Source: Pseudomonas sputi | GTDB lineage: Bacteria; Pseudomonadota; Gammaproteobacteria; Pseudomonadales; Pseudomonadaceae | Length of the DNA: 64,000 nucleotides | Assembly: GCF_021603585.1 (NCBI RefSeq) | Contig: NZ_BQHI01000028.1 | Span: forward strand, 1 to 64,000 | Reading direction: 5' to 3' | Shown: one piece after another, positions 18,004-28,783 of the stretch | How positions within the stretch are numbered: position 1 is the stretch's first letter | Layout: each line of letters opens with the position of its first letter | The notes under the pieces: generated by a model | What the model saw: the letters and a program-made list of their open reading frames with translations, nothing else | Told to the model about the DNA's origin: nothing | Databases searched by the model: none | Program-made: the position numbers and the translations under genes

Positions 18004-18054
18004 AGGACTTCCCTGAAGTGGGGCCGGATCATGAGAGTTCGAAAAAGGGTTGGC

Positions 18055-18083
18055 ATGATACCCGCTCTCGATGACTGGATAAA
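18055..18083 (-). promoter_or_regulatory. Candidate promoter of dusB-fis
   Basis: On the minus strand TTTATC (18078-18083) and TATCAT (18055-18060) are spaced by 17 bases, about 50 bases before the dusB start. The -10 is a fair match to sigma-70, the -35 weak, as is usual for growth-regulated promoters. A GC-rich discriminator follows. Confidence 0.35.
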
Positions 18084-18188
18084 GGCTGAATTGAACAAAA
18101 TCTGAACAGTTATTCTGTTATTACCGCCGGTTTGGTCGCGCGCTGCGCAGTCAGAAATCTGCCGTCAATCGGGGAGCGGTGAAGCGTT

Positions 18189-19439
18189 TCACTCGGGCGA
18201 GTGGAAACTCAGGCTGTAGTTCACGGCTTTCGGGCCTGGATCAAGGATGTCCAGCGCGATGTGGATCGGCGTCTGCGGCGGCATTTCCGCCATGCCTTCG
18301 AGGTCGCCGTTGAGGTATTCGCCGGGTTTGAAGCGACGACTGGCGATCAGGTGGCCATTGAGGTCGGCGAAGCGCAGCTCCAGCAGCGGAAACGGCTGCG
18401 AGAAAGGGGCGCGGTTGTAAATGATCGCGTCCACCACCAGCGCACCGCTGAACTCCGGGTGGCTGCGCACCACCAGGTTGCTGCTCTTGATCTTGGCGAT
18501 ATCCACCTTGGACGGCACTGTGCAGCCGATTTGCGGGCACAGTTGCTGGAACCACGGCCGGTATTGATCCTGGCGCGCCAGTTCGTCGAAGTGATAGGCG
18601 ATGTACTGTCCGGCCAGACCGCCGGCGGCGAGCGCGATCAGCAACAGCCAGAGCAGGCGACGGCCCCAGGGCGAGCGGCGTTTCTGCCAGTCCAGTTGCA
18701 GCGGATCGTCGGTCAGGTCCTGCAACGCTTCGGCGCGCGCACTGGTTTCGACGCGTTCGCGTTTTTTGCGCGCAGGCACGATCAGTGGCCGTTCGTCATC
18801 CATGTCGTCGCTGGCCGACAGGCGTTCGCGTCGGGCATTCGGGTCGATCGGATCGTGCAGGCGCATTGGCGGAATTGGCGGTTCGTCATCGAGATCCACC
18901 GGCTCCAGCGACAGCGAGGGCTCGGTGCGCTCCGGTCGGAGCGGCTCGGGCTCGATGATTTCGGGTGTCTCTTCGACCTCTGGTGTGCGCTCATCCGCCG
19001 GTTCGCTGAACAGACTGTCCGGCCACGTCGTCTCTTCCGGTTCGTGGCTGTCGCGGCGAGCGCTCAGGGCATCTTCGCGCGGGCGACCGAGCTCGGTGGT
19101 CGGCTGGATTTCCCGTTGCTCGAGGCGGGCCAGTTCTTCGTCCAGGTCCAGGCTGTCCAGATCCAGCTCGGCGGCGCTCCATTGCTTCTGGCTGATGGCG
19201 CGTGGTTCGGGCGTTTCGACGATGGCCGATGGCTCGACAGGCGCCGGCTCGCTGATTAACGGCGCCACCGGCGTGACAGCTTCCTTGCCAGCGTGTTGCT
19301 CCAGCAATTGCTTGGCGGCATTGAACACTTGCAGGCAGGAGCCGCAACGAACCACCCCGCGGGCCACACTCAACTGAGCGTGGCTGACGCGGAAACTGGT
19401 TTGGCAATGCGGGCACTGGGTGACGAAGCTGTCGGTCAT
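18189..19439 (-). CDS. Zinc-ribbon and DUF3426 protein
   Basis: A 416-residue protein starting with an MJ0042-type zinc ribbon: TQCPHCQTSF (residues 7-16) and VVRCGSCLQVFNA (29-41) supply four Cys. A long acidic, Pro/Glu-rich low-complexity region follows (about 60-260), then one membrane segment (WLLLIALAAGGLAGQYIAYH near residue 275) and a C-terminal DUF3426 domain (KIKSSNLVVRSHPEFSGALV onward), probably periplasmic. Function is unknown. It lies between prmA and dusB in pseudomonads, the same position as here; 30 bases separate it from prmA, so the two may be co-transcribed. Confidence 0.85.
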   Translation of the reverse strand: MTDSFVTQCPHCQTSFRVSHAQLSVARGVVRCGSCLQVFNAAKQLLEQHAGKEAVTPVAPLISEPAPVEPSAIVETPEPRAISQKQWSAAELDLDSLDLDEELARLEQREIQPTTELGRPREDALSARRDSHEPEETTWPDSLFSEPADERTPEVEETPEIIEPEPLRPERTEPSLSLEPVDLDDEPPIPPMRLHDPIDPNARRERLSASDDMDDERPLIVPARKKRERVETSARAEALQDLTDDPLQLDWQKRRSPWGRRLLWLLLIALAAGGLAGQYIAYHFDELARQDQYRPWFQQLCPQIGCTVPSKVDIAKIKSSNLVVRSHPEFSGALVVDAIIYNRAPFSQPFPLLELRFADLNGHLIASRRFKPGEYLNGDLEGMAEMPPQTPIHIALDILDPGPKAVNYSLSFHSPE

Positions 19440-19469
19440 GCGGCGATCCGGATTGAGCAGGCGGTCATT

Positions 19470-20348
19470 CTAGCGCCGACGGCCGGTGATGCGCACCCAG
19501 CCATCGCGATTGGCGATCGGGTCGAGATCGAAGTCCTGCGCGTAGGCGGCGGCGACTTCGTCACCTTGTTCGGCGAGGATCCCGGACAGCGCCAGACGCC
19601 CGCCGGATTTGACCAGGCTGGACAGTTGCGGTGCCAGGGAAACCAACGGACCGGCGAGGATGTTGGCCACCAGCACGTCGGCTTTGACCTGCGGCAGGTC
19701 TTGCGGCAGGTACAGCGGGAACAACTCGTCAGCGATGTTGTTGCGCCCGGCGTTGTCGCGAGAGGCTTCCAGCGCCTGCACGTCGATGTCGGTGCCCACG
19801 GCTTCCTTGGCGCCGAGCAGCAGGGCGGCGATGGCCAGAATCCCCGAGCCGCAGCCGAAATCCAGCACGTTGCAGTCTTTCAGGTCCTGGCCGTCCAGCC
19901 ATTCCAGGCACAGCGCGGTGGTCGGGTGAGTGCCGGTACCGAACGCCAGGCCCGGGTCCAGCAGCAGGTTGACCGCGTCCGGTTCCGGCGCGGCGTGCCA
20001 GCTCGGCACGATCCAAAGGCGCTGACCGAAGCGCATCGGCTGGAAACCATCCATCCAGCTGCGTTCCCAGTCCTGGTCTTCGATCACTTCGCTGTGATGC
20101 TCGGGCAGCGGGCTGCCGGTCAGCAGTTCCAGATGGGCCAGTACCGGGGCGGCTTCGGTGCCGCCCTCGAACAGGGCCAGCAAGTGGGTGTGCGCCCACA
20201 GCGGGGTCGTATTGAGTTCCGGTTCGAAGATCGGCTGATCTTCGGCATCCATGAAGGTCACCGAAACGGCGCCCACTTCAAGGAAAGCGTCTTCGTAGGT
20301 TTCGGCTTGTTCTGGGCTGATGGCGAGACGGACTTGCAGCCAAGGCAT
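19470..20348 (-). CDS. prmA: Ribosomal protein L11 methyltransferase
   Basis: A 292-residue SAM-dependent enzyme that trimethylates ribosomal protein L11. It starts [20 protein letters not shown], with the N-terminal substrate-recognition domain, then [20 protein letters not shown] near residue 127 and the SAM motif [19 protein letters not shown] near 162; [13 protein letters not shown] near 228 is the N-I/L-L catalytic region. A longer frame to 20405 adds residues not seen in the family, so ATG 20348 is preferred. Confidence 0.96.
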   Translation of the reverse strand: MPWLQVRLAISPEQAETYEDAFLEVGAVSVTFMDAEDQPIFEPELNTTPLWAHTHLLALFEGGTEAAPVLAHLELLTGSPLPEHHSEVIEDQDWERSWMDGFQPMRFGQRLWIVPSWHAAPEPDAVNLLLDPGLAFGTGTHPTTALCLEWLDGQDLKDCNVLDFGCGSGILAIAALLLGAKEAVGTDIDVQALEASRDNAGRNNIADELFPLYLPQDLPQVKADVLVANILAGPLVSLAPQLSSLVKSGGRLALSGILAEQGDEVAAAYAQDFDLDPIANRDGWVRITGRRR

Positions 20349-20473
20349 GGCGGGCACCTGTGAAAAAGATTGATTGCAGCCTAGCGGCCTGCGAGAAGCG
20401 CGCAAGTTTACGCGAGCGCGACGGTTTTGTGGGAACGGGGAATGTGTGAGCAGATGAAACCTTCGGAAACAAC

Positions 20474-20495
20474 AAAGCCGCCCGAAGGCGGCTTT
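20474..20495 (-). terminator. Terminator after accC
   Basis: Perfect 9-bp stem AAAGCCGCC / GGCGGCTTT with a stable TTCG loop on the minus strand, followed by T-rich sequence, 20 bases after the accC stop. It closes the aroQ-accB-accC operon before prmA. Confidence 0.88.
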
Positions 20496-20514
20496 GTCAG
20501 GTGCGGGCTGAAGC

Positions 20515-21873
20515 TTAGTGCTTGTCGCCAGCCAGCTTGTGCTCGAGGTAGTGAATGTTCACGCCCCCTTTGCAGAAGCCTTCGTCGCGGGTCAGATCAC
20601 GGTGCAGCGGGATGTTGGTCTTGATCCCGTCGACCACGATTTCGTCCAGGGCATTGCGCATGCGGGCCATGGCTTCGTCGCGGGTCGCGCCGTAAGTGAT
20701 CAGCTTGCCGATCAGCGAGTCGTAGTTCGGCGGAACGGCATAACCACTGTACAGGTGCGAATCGACGCGAACGCCGTTGCCGCCTGGTGCGTGGAAATGC
20801 TTGACCGTACCCGGGCTCGGCATGAAGGTTTTCGGGTCTTCGGCGTTGATTCGGCATTCCAGCGAGTGACCGCGGATGACCACATCGTCCTGGGTGTAGG
20901 ACAGCTTGTTGCCAGCGGCGATGCTGAGCATCTCCTTGACGATGTCGATACCGGTGACCATTTCCGAAACCGGGTGCTCCACCTGAACACGGGTGTTCAT
21001 TTCGATGAAGTAGAAACGACCGTTCTCGTACAGGAACTCGAAGGTGCCGGCGCCACGGTAGCCGATGTCGATGCACGCCTTGACGCAGCGAGCCAGGACT
21101 TCCTTGCGCGCGTTCTCGTCGATGCCCGGTGCCGGCGCTTCTTCGAGAACTTTCTGGTGACGGCGTTGCAGCGAGCAGTCGCGGTCACCCAGATGGATGG
21201 CGTTGCCCTGGCCGTCGGACAGAACCTGCACTTCGACGTGACGCGGGTTGGTCAGGAATTTTTCCAGATAGACCATCGGGTTGCCGAACGCCGCGCCTGC
21301 TTCGGAGCGGGTCAGTTTGGCCGAGGCGATCAGGTCTTCTTCCTTGTGCACCACGCGCATGCCGCGACCACCACCGCCGCCGGCGGCCTTGATGATCACC
21401 GGATAGCCGACTTCACGACCGATGCGCAGTGCCGTTTCCTCGTCTTCCGGCAGCGGGCCGTCGGAACCTGGAACGGTTGGCACGCCGGCTTCGATCATCG
21501 CGTGCTTGGCCGATACCTTGTCGCCCATCAGGCGAATGGTTTCGGCTTTCGGGCCGATGAAGGCGAAGCCGGAGTTCTCGACCTGCTCGGCAAAGTCGGC
21601 GTTTTCCGCGAGGAAACCGTAGCCTGGGTGAATGGCGGTGGCGCCAGTCACTTCAGCGGCCGCAATGATTGCCGGGATGTGCAGGTAGGAGTGCGCGGCA
21701 GAAGCCGGGCCGATGCAGACGGATTCGTCTGCCAGACCCAGGTGCATCAGCTCTTTGTCGGCCTTGGAGTAAACGGCGACGGTCTTGATGCCCATCTCTT
21801 TGCAGGCACGCAGAATCCGCAGGGCGATCTCACCGCGGTTAGCGATCAGAACTTTTTCCAACTTCGCAGTCAT
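20515..21873 (-). CDS. accC: Acetyl-CoA carboxylase biotin carboxylase subunit
   Basis: A 452-residue ATP-grasp enzyme that carboxylates the biotin on AccB, the first half of malonyl-CoA formation. Motifs: [18 protein letters not shown] at the N-terminus, [14 protein letters not shown] near residue 159 (ATP binding), [20 protein letters not shown] near 275 with metal and catalytic residues. ATG 21873 is used; an in-frame ATG at 21894 would overlap accB and lacks similarity. Together with accB and aroQ it forms one operon. Confidence 0.97.
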   Translation of the reverse strand: MTAKLEKVLIANRGEIALRILRACKEMGIKTVAVYSKADKELMHLGLADESVCIGPASAAHSYLHIPAIIAAAEVTGATAIHPGYGFLAENADFAEQVENSGFAFIGPKAETIRLMGDKVSAKHAMIEAGVPTVPGSDGPLPEDEETALRIGREVGYPVIIKAAGGGGGRGMRVVHKEEDLIASAKLTRSEAGAAFGNPMVYLEKFLTNPRHVEVQVLSDGQGNAIHLGDRDCSLQRRHQKVLEEAPAPGIDENARKEVLARCVKACIDIGYRGAGTFEFLYENGRFYFIEMNTRVQVEHPVSEMVTGIDIVKEMLSIAAGNKLSYTQDDVVIRGHSLECRINAEDPKTFMPSPGTVKHFHAPGGNGVRVDSHLYSGYAVPPNYDSLIGKLITYGATRDEAMARMRNALDEIVVDGIKTNIPLHRDLTRDEGFCKGGVNIHYLEHKLAGDKH

Positions 21874-21890
21874 CAAAGGCTCTCCGCAGT

Positions 21891-22361
21891 TCAAACGATG
21901 GTGAACAGCGGTTGGTCGTACTCAACCGGCTGGCCGTCTTCGACGAGGATGGACTCGATCACACCGCTGGTTTCAGCTTCGATGTGGTTCATCATCTTCA
22001 TGGCTTCGACGATGCACAGGGTGTCGCCTTTTTTCACGGTCTGGCCGACTTCAACGAAGGACGGCGAGGTTGGCGAAGATTTGCGATAGAAGGTGCCGAC
22101 CATCGGCGAACGGGCCACGGTGCCGTTCAGCGCTGGAGCAGCAGCGGCAGCTGGAGCTGCGGCTGCAGCAGCCACCGGAGCGGCAGCGGCGGCAGGTGCA
22201 GCGGCCGGAGCCTGCATCGGAGCCGGAGCGTAGTACTGCTGCGCCGGGGTCTTGCTGTGACGGCTGATGCGTACGGACTCTTCGCCTTCCTTGATCTCGA
22301 GCTCGTCGATGCCGGACTCTTCCAGCAATTCGATCAGTTTCTTAACTTTACGGATATCCAT
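21891..22361 (-). CDS. accB: Acetyl-CoA carboxylase biotin carboxyl carrier protein
   Basis: A 156-residue carrier. Residues 1-36 ([20 protein letters not shown]...) form the N-terminal helix region, a mobile Ala/Pro linker runs from about 40 to 78, and the biotinyl domain carries the target Lys in [10 protein letters not shown] (near residue 122). The linker is nearly pure Ala, Pro and Val and is encoded by GCx-rich repeats that could vary in length among strains. It sits 17 bases before accC on the same strand. Confidence 0.97.
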   Translation of the reverse strand: MDIRKVKKLIELLEESGIDELEIKEGEESVRISRHSKTPAQQYYAPAPMQAPAAAPAAAAAPVAAAAAAPAAAAAPALNGTVARSPMVGTFYRKSSPTSPSFVEVGQTVKKGDTLCIVEAMKMMNHIEAETSGVIESILVEDGQPVEYDQPLFTIV

Positions 22362-22385
22362 GAATCATCAACTCCCAAGGGTCGG

Positions 22386-22841
22386 TCAGGGGCGTATAGC
22401 TTGGTGTTCAAGCTGCTCTAGTGCAGCCTCCAGGGCCAGTCGATAACCGCTGGCGCCAAGGCCGCAGATCACTCCTACCGCTACGTCGGAGAAGTAGGAG
22501 TGATGGCGGAAAGGTTCGCGTTTGTGCACGTTGGACAAATGCACTTCGATGAATGGGATGCTCACTCCCAGCAGCGCGTCACGTAATGCGACACTTGTGT
22601 GTGTAAATGCTGCCGGGTTGATCAGAATGAAGTCGACGCCTTCACCGCGTGCGGCGTGGATGCGATCGATCAATTCGTACTCGGCGTTGCTTTGCAGATA
22701 CAGCAGATGATGGCCGGCTTCGCGGGCGCGGCGTTCCAGATCCTGATTGATCTGCGCCAGGGTGGTCGACCCGTAGGTCCCGGGCTCCCGGGTGCCGAGC
22801 AGGTTCAGGTTGGGGCCGTGCAGCACCAGTAGCGTTGCCAT
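22386..22841 (-). CDS. aroQ: 3-Dehydroquinate dehydratase, type II
   Basis: A 151-residue small type II enzyme of the shikimate pathway. It begins [20 protein letters not shown], containing the catalytic loop with Arg, followed by Tyr of [26 protein letters not shown] near residue 76 and [20 protein letters not shown] near 96 complete the active site (His in VHLSNVH). It is the first gene of aroQ-accB-accC, with its likely promoter in the 132-base gap upstream. Confidence 0.96.
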   Translation of the reverse strand: MATLLVLHGPNLNLLGTREPGTYGSTTLAQINQDLERRAREAGHHLLYLQSNAEYELIDRIHAARGEGVDFILINPAAFTHTSVALRDALLGVSIPFIEVHLSNVHKREPFRHHSYFSDVAVGVICGLGASGYRLALEAALEQLEHQAIRP

Positions 22842-22973
22842 CTGCGTGTTCCTTGTTATGGGTGAGCCTTCGTCAGAACCCGGCGACTATGCCGCAAAGA
22901 CTTTGTGACTGTCCAGTTCTCTGCAATAGCCAGCACGATGTCCGATGTTTGCGCAAAATATGTGACCGACCGA

Positions 22974-24731
22974 TTAAATCCGGTCATTCGCTTTGGCAAC
23001 ACGTTCGGCGAAGTCGCTGGCGTTGATCTCGCCGATCACCCGCACATCGCGACGTTCCACCCCGTCCTTGCCAAAGAACATCAGCGCCGGTGGGCCGAAC
23101 AGGCTGTAGCGATCCAGCAGGGTGCGTTGCTCAGCATTGCTTTCGGTGATGTCGAAGCGGATCAAGCGATAGCCCTTCAGCCGATCCACGACCGTGGCGT
23201 CATTGAGCACTTCGTGCTCGATGACTTTGCAACTGATGCACCAGTCGGCGTACCAGTCGAGCAGCAGGGGGGTGCCGGCGGTTTTCGCTTCGAGCAACAC
23301 CCGGTCCAATTCCGCCGGGGTACTGACGGTCTGCCACAAACCGCTGTTTTGTGCGGTCGCGCCGCTGTCGGCAAGGCGCGCCGGGGCCATCGGGTTCAAC
23401 GGATCGGTCTGCCCGCTGAACGCGCCGTACCAGCAGGCCAGCGCATAAAACAGCAGGAACATGCCGAGCAACTGGCCGAGGCGTTTGCGCGGCGGTTTGT
23501 AGACGAATTCCAGAGCACCGAGGAACAGGCCGACACCACCGGCCAGCAAGCCGATCAGCAGCAACGTGATCTGTCCTGGCAATACCCGGCTGAGCAAACC
23601 GATGGCCAGCCCGAGCAGCAACACGCCGATGCCGTTCTTCACGTACATCATCCACGGCCCGCTTTTCGGCAGCCATGCCGCGCCGCCAGTGGCCACCAGC
23701 AACAGCGGTGCGCCCATGCCCAGGCCAAGCATGAACAGCTTCAGGCCACCGCCCAGCGCATCGCCGCTGGCGCTGATATAAAGCAGTGCGCCGGCCAGCG
23801 GGGCGGAAACGCACGGCGAGACCAGCAGACTCGACACCACGCCCAACACCGCCGCGCCCCACAGCGAGCCGCCTTCGGTGCGCCCGGCAATCCGGTCGAG
23901 GCGGCTGCTGATGAAGTGCGGCAGTTTCAGCTCGAACACGCCGAACATCGCCAGCGCGAAAACGGCAAAGAACATCGCGAACGGCACCAGCACCCACGCC
24001 GATTGCAGCCGCGCCTGCAAATTCAATTGCGCGCCGAACAGCCCCATCAAGGCCCCGAGCAGCGCAAAGCACGCAGCCATCGGCAGCACATAAGCCAGCG
24101 ACAGATTGAAACCACGCCAACCGCCGACCTGACCGCGCAACACCACTCCGGACAGGATCGGCAGCATCGGCAATACACAGGGCGTGAAGGTCAGCCCCAG
24201 GCCTGCCAGGAAGAACAGCGCCAGATCACGCCAGTCCCAGCCCGTCACTGGAGCGGACGCGTCGCTCGGCGCTGCGTTGCCTTCGATGCTCAGGCGTTCG
24301 GTTTCCGGTGGATAGCACAAGCCCTTGTCGGCGCAGCCCTGATAGGTGACGGCCAGCGTGAACGCCCGGGAATCATTGCGCGGCAGTTGCACATCGAGAA
24401 TGCCGTGGTAGACCTCGACGTCGCCGAAATACTCGTCGTGCTTCTGCTCGCCTTGGGGCAGTTGTGCGGCGCCGAGTTTCACTTCGGCAGGCTCGGCACG
24501 AAACTGGAAGCGATGGCGGTAGAGGTAATAGCCTTCGCTGGCGACGAAGCGCAGCTTGACCGATTGCGGCGTGCTCTCGACCAGGCTCAGTTGAAAGGCT
24601 TCGCGCACCGGCAGGAAATCGGCGCTGTTGTTGACCGAGCCCAGCGTGGCGCTGGGCTTGCTGTCGAACAGACCGGCGGCGCCGGCCGGCAGGGCGAAGA
24701 CGAAAAACAGCAGGCAGAGCAGACGGCGCAT
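22974..24731 (-). CDS. dsbD: Thiol:disulfide interchange protein DsbD
   Basis: A 585-residue inner membrane protein that passes electrons from cytoplasmic thioredoxin to periplasmic DsbC and DsbG and cytochrome maturation proteins. A signal peptide (1-20) precedes the alpha domain with the Cys pair in CADKGLCYPPETE (near residue 125). The transmembrane beta domain (about 170-430) shows LTFTPCVLPMLPIL and LVSPCVSAPLAGALL, each with its redox Cys. The C-terminal gamma domain is thioredoxin-like with WYADWCISCK. ATG 24731 places the signal peptide correctly; the longer frame to 25025 is antisense overlap with the next gene region. In P. aeruginosa the same position holds dipZ. Confidence 0.95.
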   Translation of the reverse strand: MRRLLCLLFFVFALPAGAAGLFDSKPSATLGSVNNSADFLPVREAFQLSLVESTPQSVKLRFVASEGYYLYRHRFQFRAEPAEVKLGAAQLPQGEQKHDEYFGDVEVYHGILDVQLPRNDSRAFTLAVTYQGCADKGLCYPPETERLSIEGNAAPSDASAPVTGWDWRDLALFFLAGLGLTFTPCVLPMLPILSGVVLRGQVGGWRGFNLSLAYVLPMAACFALLGALMGLFGAQLNLQARLQSAWVLVPFAMFFAVFALAMFGVFELKLPHFISSRLDRIAGRTEGGSLWGAAVLGVVSSLLVSPCVSAPLAGALLYISASGDALGGGLKLFMLGLGMGAPLLLVATGGAAWLPKSGPWMMYVKNGIGVLLLGLAIGLLSRVLPGQITLLLIGLLAGGVGLFLGALEFVYKPPRKRLGQLLGMFLLFYALACWYGAFSGQTDPLNPMAPARLADSGATAQNSGLWQTVSTPAELDRVLLEAKTAGTPLLLDWYADWCISCKVIEHEVLNDATVVDRLKGYRLIRFDITESNAEQRTLLDRYSLFGPPALMFFGKDGVERRDVRVIGEINASDFAERVAKANDRI

Positions 24732-24789
24732 GACAATCTCGCGAATCAGAGGTGCGGGAATGATAGCGGACTTGGCCCTGCGCTGTGTG

Positions 24790-26736
24790 TCACACGCGGA
24801 ACGCCTGCACGGCGGTGTGCAGTTGACCGCCGAGCAACAGCAGGTTCTCGCCTTGCTCGCGACCCTGGCCGATGCGCAGCAGATTGTCCCCGCCCAACTG
24901 GTGAATCCGTTCGCTGTGATCGCGGATCTCGCTGACCGCGCCGCTCTGTTGCGCGGTGATGTCGGCGATGCGGATGGCCGTGTCGGAGATGGTCTGGATC
25001 GCGCCGACAATCCTGTCCAGCGCACCGTCTGCCGATTGCGCCTGATTGGCCGTAGCCTCGGCGTGTTCGACCTGGGCGCGCATGCCCTCGACCGATTGCC
25101 TCGCTGCAGTTTGCAGGCCGGCGATCAGGGTCTGGATTTCTGCGGTGGCGCCGGCGGTGCGTTGCGCCAGCGAGCGCACTTCCTCGGCCACCACGGCGAA
25201 TCCGCGCCCCATTTCCCCGGCGCGGGCGGCTTCGATCGCCGCGTTGAGCGCCAGCAGGTTGGTCTGGTCGGCAATCGAGCGAATGACCGTCAGCACGCCG
25301 CCGATGGTCGCCGACTCTTCGGCCAGGTGTTCGATCATTTGCGCGTTGCCTTGCACTTCGCCGACCAGCGCGTGCAGGCCGGTGAGGCTCTGGCCGATCA
25401 CTTGTTGCCCGTGTTCGACGGCGAGCCCGGCATGGCGGCTGGCATCGGCGGCCTGGCGTGCATCGCCGGCCACTTGCTGGATGGTCGCTTCCAGTTCGCC
25501 GAGGGAGTCACGGATCAGCGCTGTATCGCCGGCCTGGTGTTCGGCGCCGCTGTGCAAGTCATTGCTCAGCTCGGCGAGGGTGCGGCTGCTGCCCGCCACC
25601 TGCTCGGCATTGCCGCGAATGGTTCCGACCAGATCCACCAGATAGGCGCGCAGACGATTGAGCGAGGCTTCGATGTCGTGCAGCTCGCGGTTGGTCTTGC
25701 CCAGGTGAATATCGCGGCTGAAGTCGCCTTCGGCCCAGGTCGACAGCGCCGGCGCGAGGTTGGTCAAGGTTCGGGCCAAGCGTCGTTGCAGGGTATCGAT
25801 CAGCAGCGCGATCAGCAGAATCAGGCCGATCATCACGCCTTGCATCAGCCGTACTTCGCCCTGGATCTGCCCGTGCTGGGCGCGCACCACTGGTTCAAGA
25901 CCGGCGATGGCTTGCTGCACGGCGGCGATTTTCTGGTGGGTCGCGGCGCTCAGGTCGGTGCGTTTCTGGATCTGATCGCGGGTGCGCGCCAGCTCCGCCG
26001 GATAACGGCCGAGCAGGCTGTTGAGTTCGCGTTTGAGGCCGACGCCGGCGTCTTCGGCGGCGGCTTTTTCTGTGCTTTCGATGCCCATCATCGCAGCAAA
26101 ATCGTCGCTGCCGGATTCACTGCTGGCGACCACGCCGAGCAAGGGCAGGGCGTCAATCGTTTGGGCCTGGGCGCGGATGTTGCTGACTTCGCGCTCGACA
26201 TCGGCGGCCAGTTCGCTGCGTCCGCTGCTGACCAGTTTGTCCCGGGCCAGCGACAGTTTGCCCAGGTGTTGGGAGGCAATCAGCAGGGGCGTCAGGTAGG
26301 TCGCGTTGCCGCCGGCGTAGGTGTTGAGCTGATCAAGGCTGGCGCTCAATTCGCGCTCGGCCTGCAACAGCAGGGCTTGTGGGTCACCGGCCAGTTTGCC
26401 GGCGGCCAGCAGGTCGGTCTTGCTGAATCCATCGAGGTCGGTGAGGCTCGGGCGCAGGGTGTCGGCCAGGGCGGGCGGCAGCTCGCCGAGTTCTTTCTGC
26501 AAATGATCGATGGCCTGACTGGCGCTGCTCAGACGCAGGGCGTCGCCACTGGCCAGGTAATCCTCGACATTGCGTGCCACGTCATTCTGAAATTGCTGCG
26601 ACAGCCCCAGGTAACGCTCCATCAACAGATACGGGCGTTCCAGAGCTTTCTGCGACCACCACAGCGTGGCACCGAGAGCCACGCAGACGGCGACCAGCAA
26701 CAGAGTATTGAGATTGGTGAGCAACTTCAGGCGCAT
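24790..26736 (-). CDS. Methyl-accepting chemotaxis protein, CtpL-like
   Basis: A 648-residue chemoreceptor from ATG 26736 (four residues more if 26748 is used). TM1 is near residues 8-27, a periplasmic helical sensor region spans about 30-280, TM2 ([20 protein letters not shown]) is near 300, then a HAMP domain and the signalling hairpin with [20 protein letters not shown] and [15 protein letters not shown]. Its genomic position between dsbD and the GGDEF gene corresponds to P. aeruginosa CtpL, a receptor linked to phosphate and chloro-aniline taxis; the ligand here is inferred only from position. Confidence 0.85.
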   Translation of the reverse strand: MRLKLLTNLNTLLLVAVCVALGATLWWSQKALERPYLLMERYLGLSQQFQNDVARNVEDYLASGDALRLSSASQAIDHLQKELGELPPALADTLRPSLTDLDGFSKTDLLAAGKLAGDPQALLLQAERELSASLDQLNTYAGGNATYLTPLLIASQHLGKLSLARDKLVSSGRSELAADVEREVSNIRAQAQTIDALPLLGVVASSESGSDDFAAMMGIESTEKAAAEDAGVGLKRELNSLLGRYPAELARTRDQIQKRTDLSAATHQKIAAVQQAIAGLEPVVRAQHGQIQGEVRLMQGVMIGLILLIALLIDTLQRRLARTLTNLAPALSTWAEGDFSRDIHLGKTNRELHDIEASLNRLRAYLVDLVGTIRGNAEQVAGSSRTLAELSNDLHSGAEHQAGDTALIRDSLGELEATIQQVAGDARQAADASRHAGLAVEHGQQVIGQSLTGLHALVGEVQGNAQMIEHLAEESATIGGVLTVIRSIADQTNLLALNAAIEAARAGEMGRGFAVVAEEVRSLAQRTAGATAEIQTLIAGLQTAARQSVEGMRAQVEHAEATANQAQSADGALDRIVGAIQTISDTAIRIADITAQQSGAVSEIRDHSERIHQLGGDNLLRIGQGREQGENLLLLGGQLHTAVQAFRV

Positions 26737-26786
26737 GACGGCTACCAACGGCAGAATGGTAAGCGCCTGAATTTATTGCGGTTCTG

Positions 26787-28457
26787 TTACAGGGTTATGA
26801 CCGATTGGGTCGATTCCGATGAAAAAGTGGCACTTTGCTTTGAGTCGCGCGCGGTCTGCACCCGATTGCGTCCTTCGCCCTTGGCGCGGTACAGCGCCTC
26901 GTCGGCCTGGCTGGCCATCATCAGGCTGTCGGAGTCGTCGCGCATCTCCACCACGCCGGCGCTGAAGGTGCACCACAGATCCTGCGGCTGGGCCGGATAG
27001 TGAATCTCGGCAAAGCGCTGGCGGATTTCATCGAGCACTTTGTGCGCGGCTTCTATATCGGTGTCGGGCATGACGATGGCGAACTCTTCGCCACCGTAGC
27101 GGCCGATGAAATCGGTCTTGCGCAGACGCTGCTTGAGGAACAGCGCCAGGCTCTTGATCACGCGGTCGCCCATGGGGTGGCCGTGACTGTCGTTGACCCG
27201 TTTGAAGTGATCAATGTCGAGCATGGCAAAGCTCAGCGGCTTGTTCTCGCGGCGGGCGCGGAACGAGCAGTCTTCGAGCAATTGCAGAATGTGGGTGTGG
27301 TTGTACAGGCCGGTGAGGCTGTCGCGGACCATCCGCGCTTTCAGGTTGCGCGCGCGGGCGGCGCGGTTGCGCACGGTGGTGATCAGGTGACGCGGCTTGA
27401 TCGGCTTGGTCAGGAAGTCGTCGCCGCCCTCGCTCATGGCGTCGAGCTGCTTGTCCAGATCGTCTTCGGCCGACAGGTAAATGATCGGCACGCTGACGTA
27501 GCGGTCGTTGTGACGGATGACCTTGGCCAGTTCGGTGCCGGTGCAGGCCGGCATGTACATGTCGAGAATGATCAGGTCCGGCTGAAAGTCCGCCAGCTCG
27601 GCCATGGCCTGGATCGGTTCGATCAGGGTGCGGGTGACGATCCCGGCGCTGTTGAGCAGGCGCTCGGTGTGCAGTGCCTGGGCGCGGGAGTCGTCGATGA
27701 TCAACACTTTATAGGGTTCGTACTGGGCGACGCAGGTCAGGACTTCGATCTTCTCCAGCAGGCTCGAGGCTTCGAGGGTGCCGGTGAGAAATTCCTGGCC
27801 TCCGGCGCGTACCGCCGCGAGGCGGGTCGGGGTGTCGGTTTCGTGCAGACTGAAGAACAGCAGCGGCAGCGGTTCTTCCAGACCCTGCTGGGCTTCGGCG
27901 GCGAGTGTCAGGCCGACGCCGGCACCGCTGAAATCCACGTCCATGACGATCGCGGCCGGCAGGCGCTCGACCATCGAGGAGCGAAACGCCGACACACTGT
28001 CCAGCGCCTGGGCGCTCAGACCGAAAAACTCCAGCTGCTTGGCCAGCCGCTCGGCGCGGTCGTGATCCTGCAGCATCACGTAGATCGGTTTGCGCAGGGG
28101 CGGCAGGAAGGTCTGATCGAGCTGATCGCCATGGCGCAGCCCGGTGCGCGACAGGCGCTGCATCAAACGGTTGAGGTCGGTGATCAGGCCGCTGCTCAGG
28201 CGTCCGCGATTGGCATCCACCGCTTCCAGCGACTGGCTGATGTGGCGGGCCAGCTGCGTGTGTTCGGGCTGTTCGAAGCGCTCGGCAAAACGCAGCAGGC
28301 GCAGATTGGCCTCGCTCAGTTCGGCGAGATCGGCAGTGGACCACTCACTGCGTTGCAGGCGCTGCCATATCTCAAGAATCTGACGTGCCTGATGAATTAC
28401 CCGCTGGGCAAAGTGGTGCTTGAGGCGCTCACGGCTGGGGTCTTCTGGCTCGGTCAT
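26787..28457 (-). CDS. gcbA: Response-regulator diguanylate cyclase, GcbA-like
   Basis: A 556-residue protein. Residues 1-130 are helical, about 135-250 form a degenerate receiver (IYVMLQDHDRAERLAKQLEF... VMDVDFSG), about 255-375 a canonical receiver (KVLIIDDSRAQ, phospho-Asp in LIILDMYMP, Lys in LTKPIK), and the C-terminus is an intact GGDEF domain with GRYGGEEFAIVMPD and an RKTD inhibitory site just before it. It should make cyclic-di-GMP. The location matches gcbA/PA4843 (also called adcA), which promotes attachment in P. fluorescens and dispersal control in P. aeruginosa. Identification is by domains and synteny. Confidence 0.85.
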   Translation of the reverse strand: MTEPEDPSRERLKHHFAQRVIHQARQILEIWQRLQRSEWSTADLAELSEANLRLLRFAERFEQPEHTQLARHISQSLEAVDANRGRLSSGLITDLNRLMQRLSRTGLRHGDQLDQTFLPPLRKPIYVMLQDHDRAERLAKQLEFFGLSAQALDSVSAFRSSMVERLPAAIVMDVDFSGAGVGLTLAAEAQQGLEEPLPLLFFSLHETDTPTRLAAVRAGGQEFLTGTLEASSLLEKIEVLTCVAQYEPYKVLIIDDSRAQALHTERLLNSAGIVTRTLIEPIQAMAELADFQPDLIILDMYMPACTGTELAKVIRHNDRYVSVPIIYLSAEDDLDKQLDAMSEGGDDFLTKPIKPRHLITTVRNRAARARNLKARMVRDSLTGLYNHTHILQLLEDCSFRARRENKPLSFAMLDIDHFKRVNDSHGHPMGDRVIKSLALFLKQRLRKTDFIGRYGGEEFAIVMPDTDIEAAHKVLDEIRQRFAEIHYPAQPQDLWCTFSAGVVEMRDDSDSLMMASQADEALYRAKGEGRNRVQTARDSKQSATFSSESTQSVITL

Positions 28458-28783
28458 ATCCTGACTACTAGTTAGGCTGCATGCTGAGATCGACTGGTGG
28501 CTCTATGCTAGCACCTCTTTTCCCTTACATGAGTGTCGTACGTCAATAATCTGCGGTGCGTCACCATTCAGTTTCTGACTGGGCGGTTTTGTCCGGGACT
28601 TGCTCGTCGATCAAGTGCCCGTGAACCGGGCCTTAAAGGATGTTTCTCAAGGCTTTTGAGGACGCTTCCCCCGCACTGGATGGTCATCGTCTGTCAGGGC
28701 TTTCTGATTTTTCCCAAGGTCGGTTTCGCAAGGGTTTTGCGCTGGTAGGGTCAGGGAAACCCCTACCGGATGTTTGCCCGAAC
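28458..28783. other. Gene-free gap between gcbA and the Hcp cassette
   Basis: These 326 bases separate divergent genes. They are lower in GC than the surroundings and show poor third-position bias, so the open frame from 28640 is not taken as coding before 28784. A hairpin GGTAGGG (28744-28750) with CCCTACC (28761-28767) lies 17 bases before the cassette start and could be a leader structure. I see no confident promoter box. Confidence 0.45.

Noticed and set aside
22905-27000. Two long plus-strand frames (676 and 790 codons)
   Set aside because: Antisense of dsbD and of the chemoreceptor; no recognisable protein features.
28640-28783. 48-codon upstream extension of the DUF2515-like protein
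   Set aside because: Codons are AT-rich at third positions and the region contains a hairpin; it reads as leader DNA.
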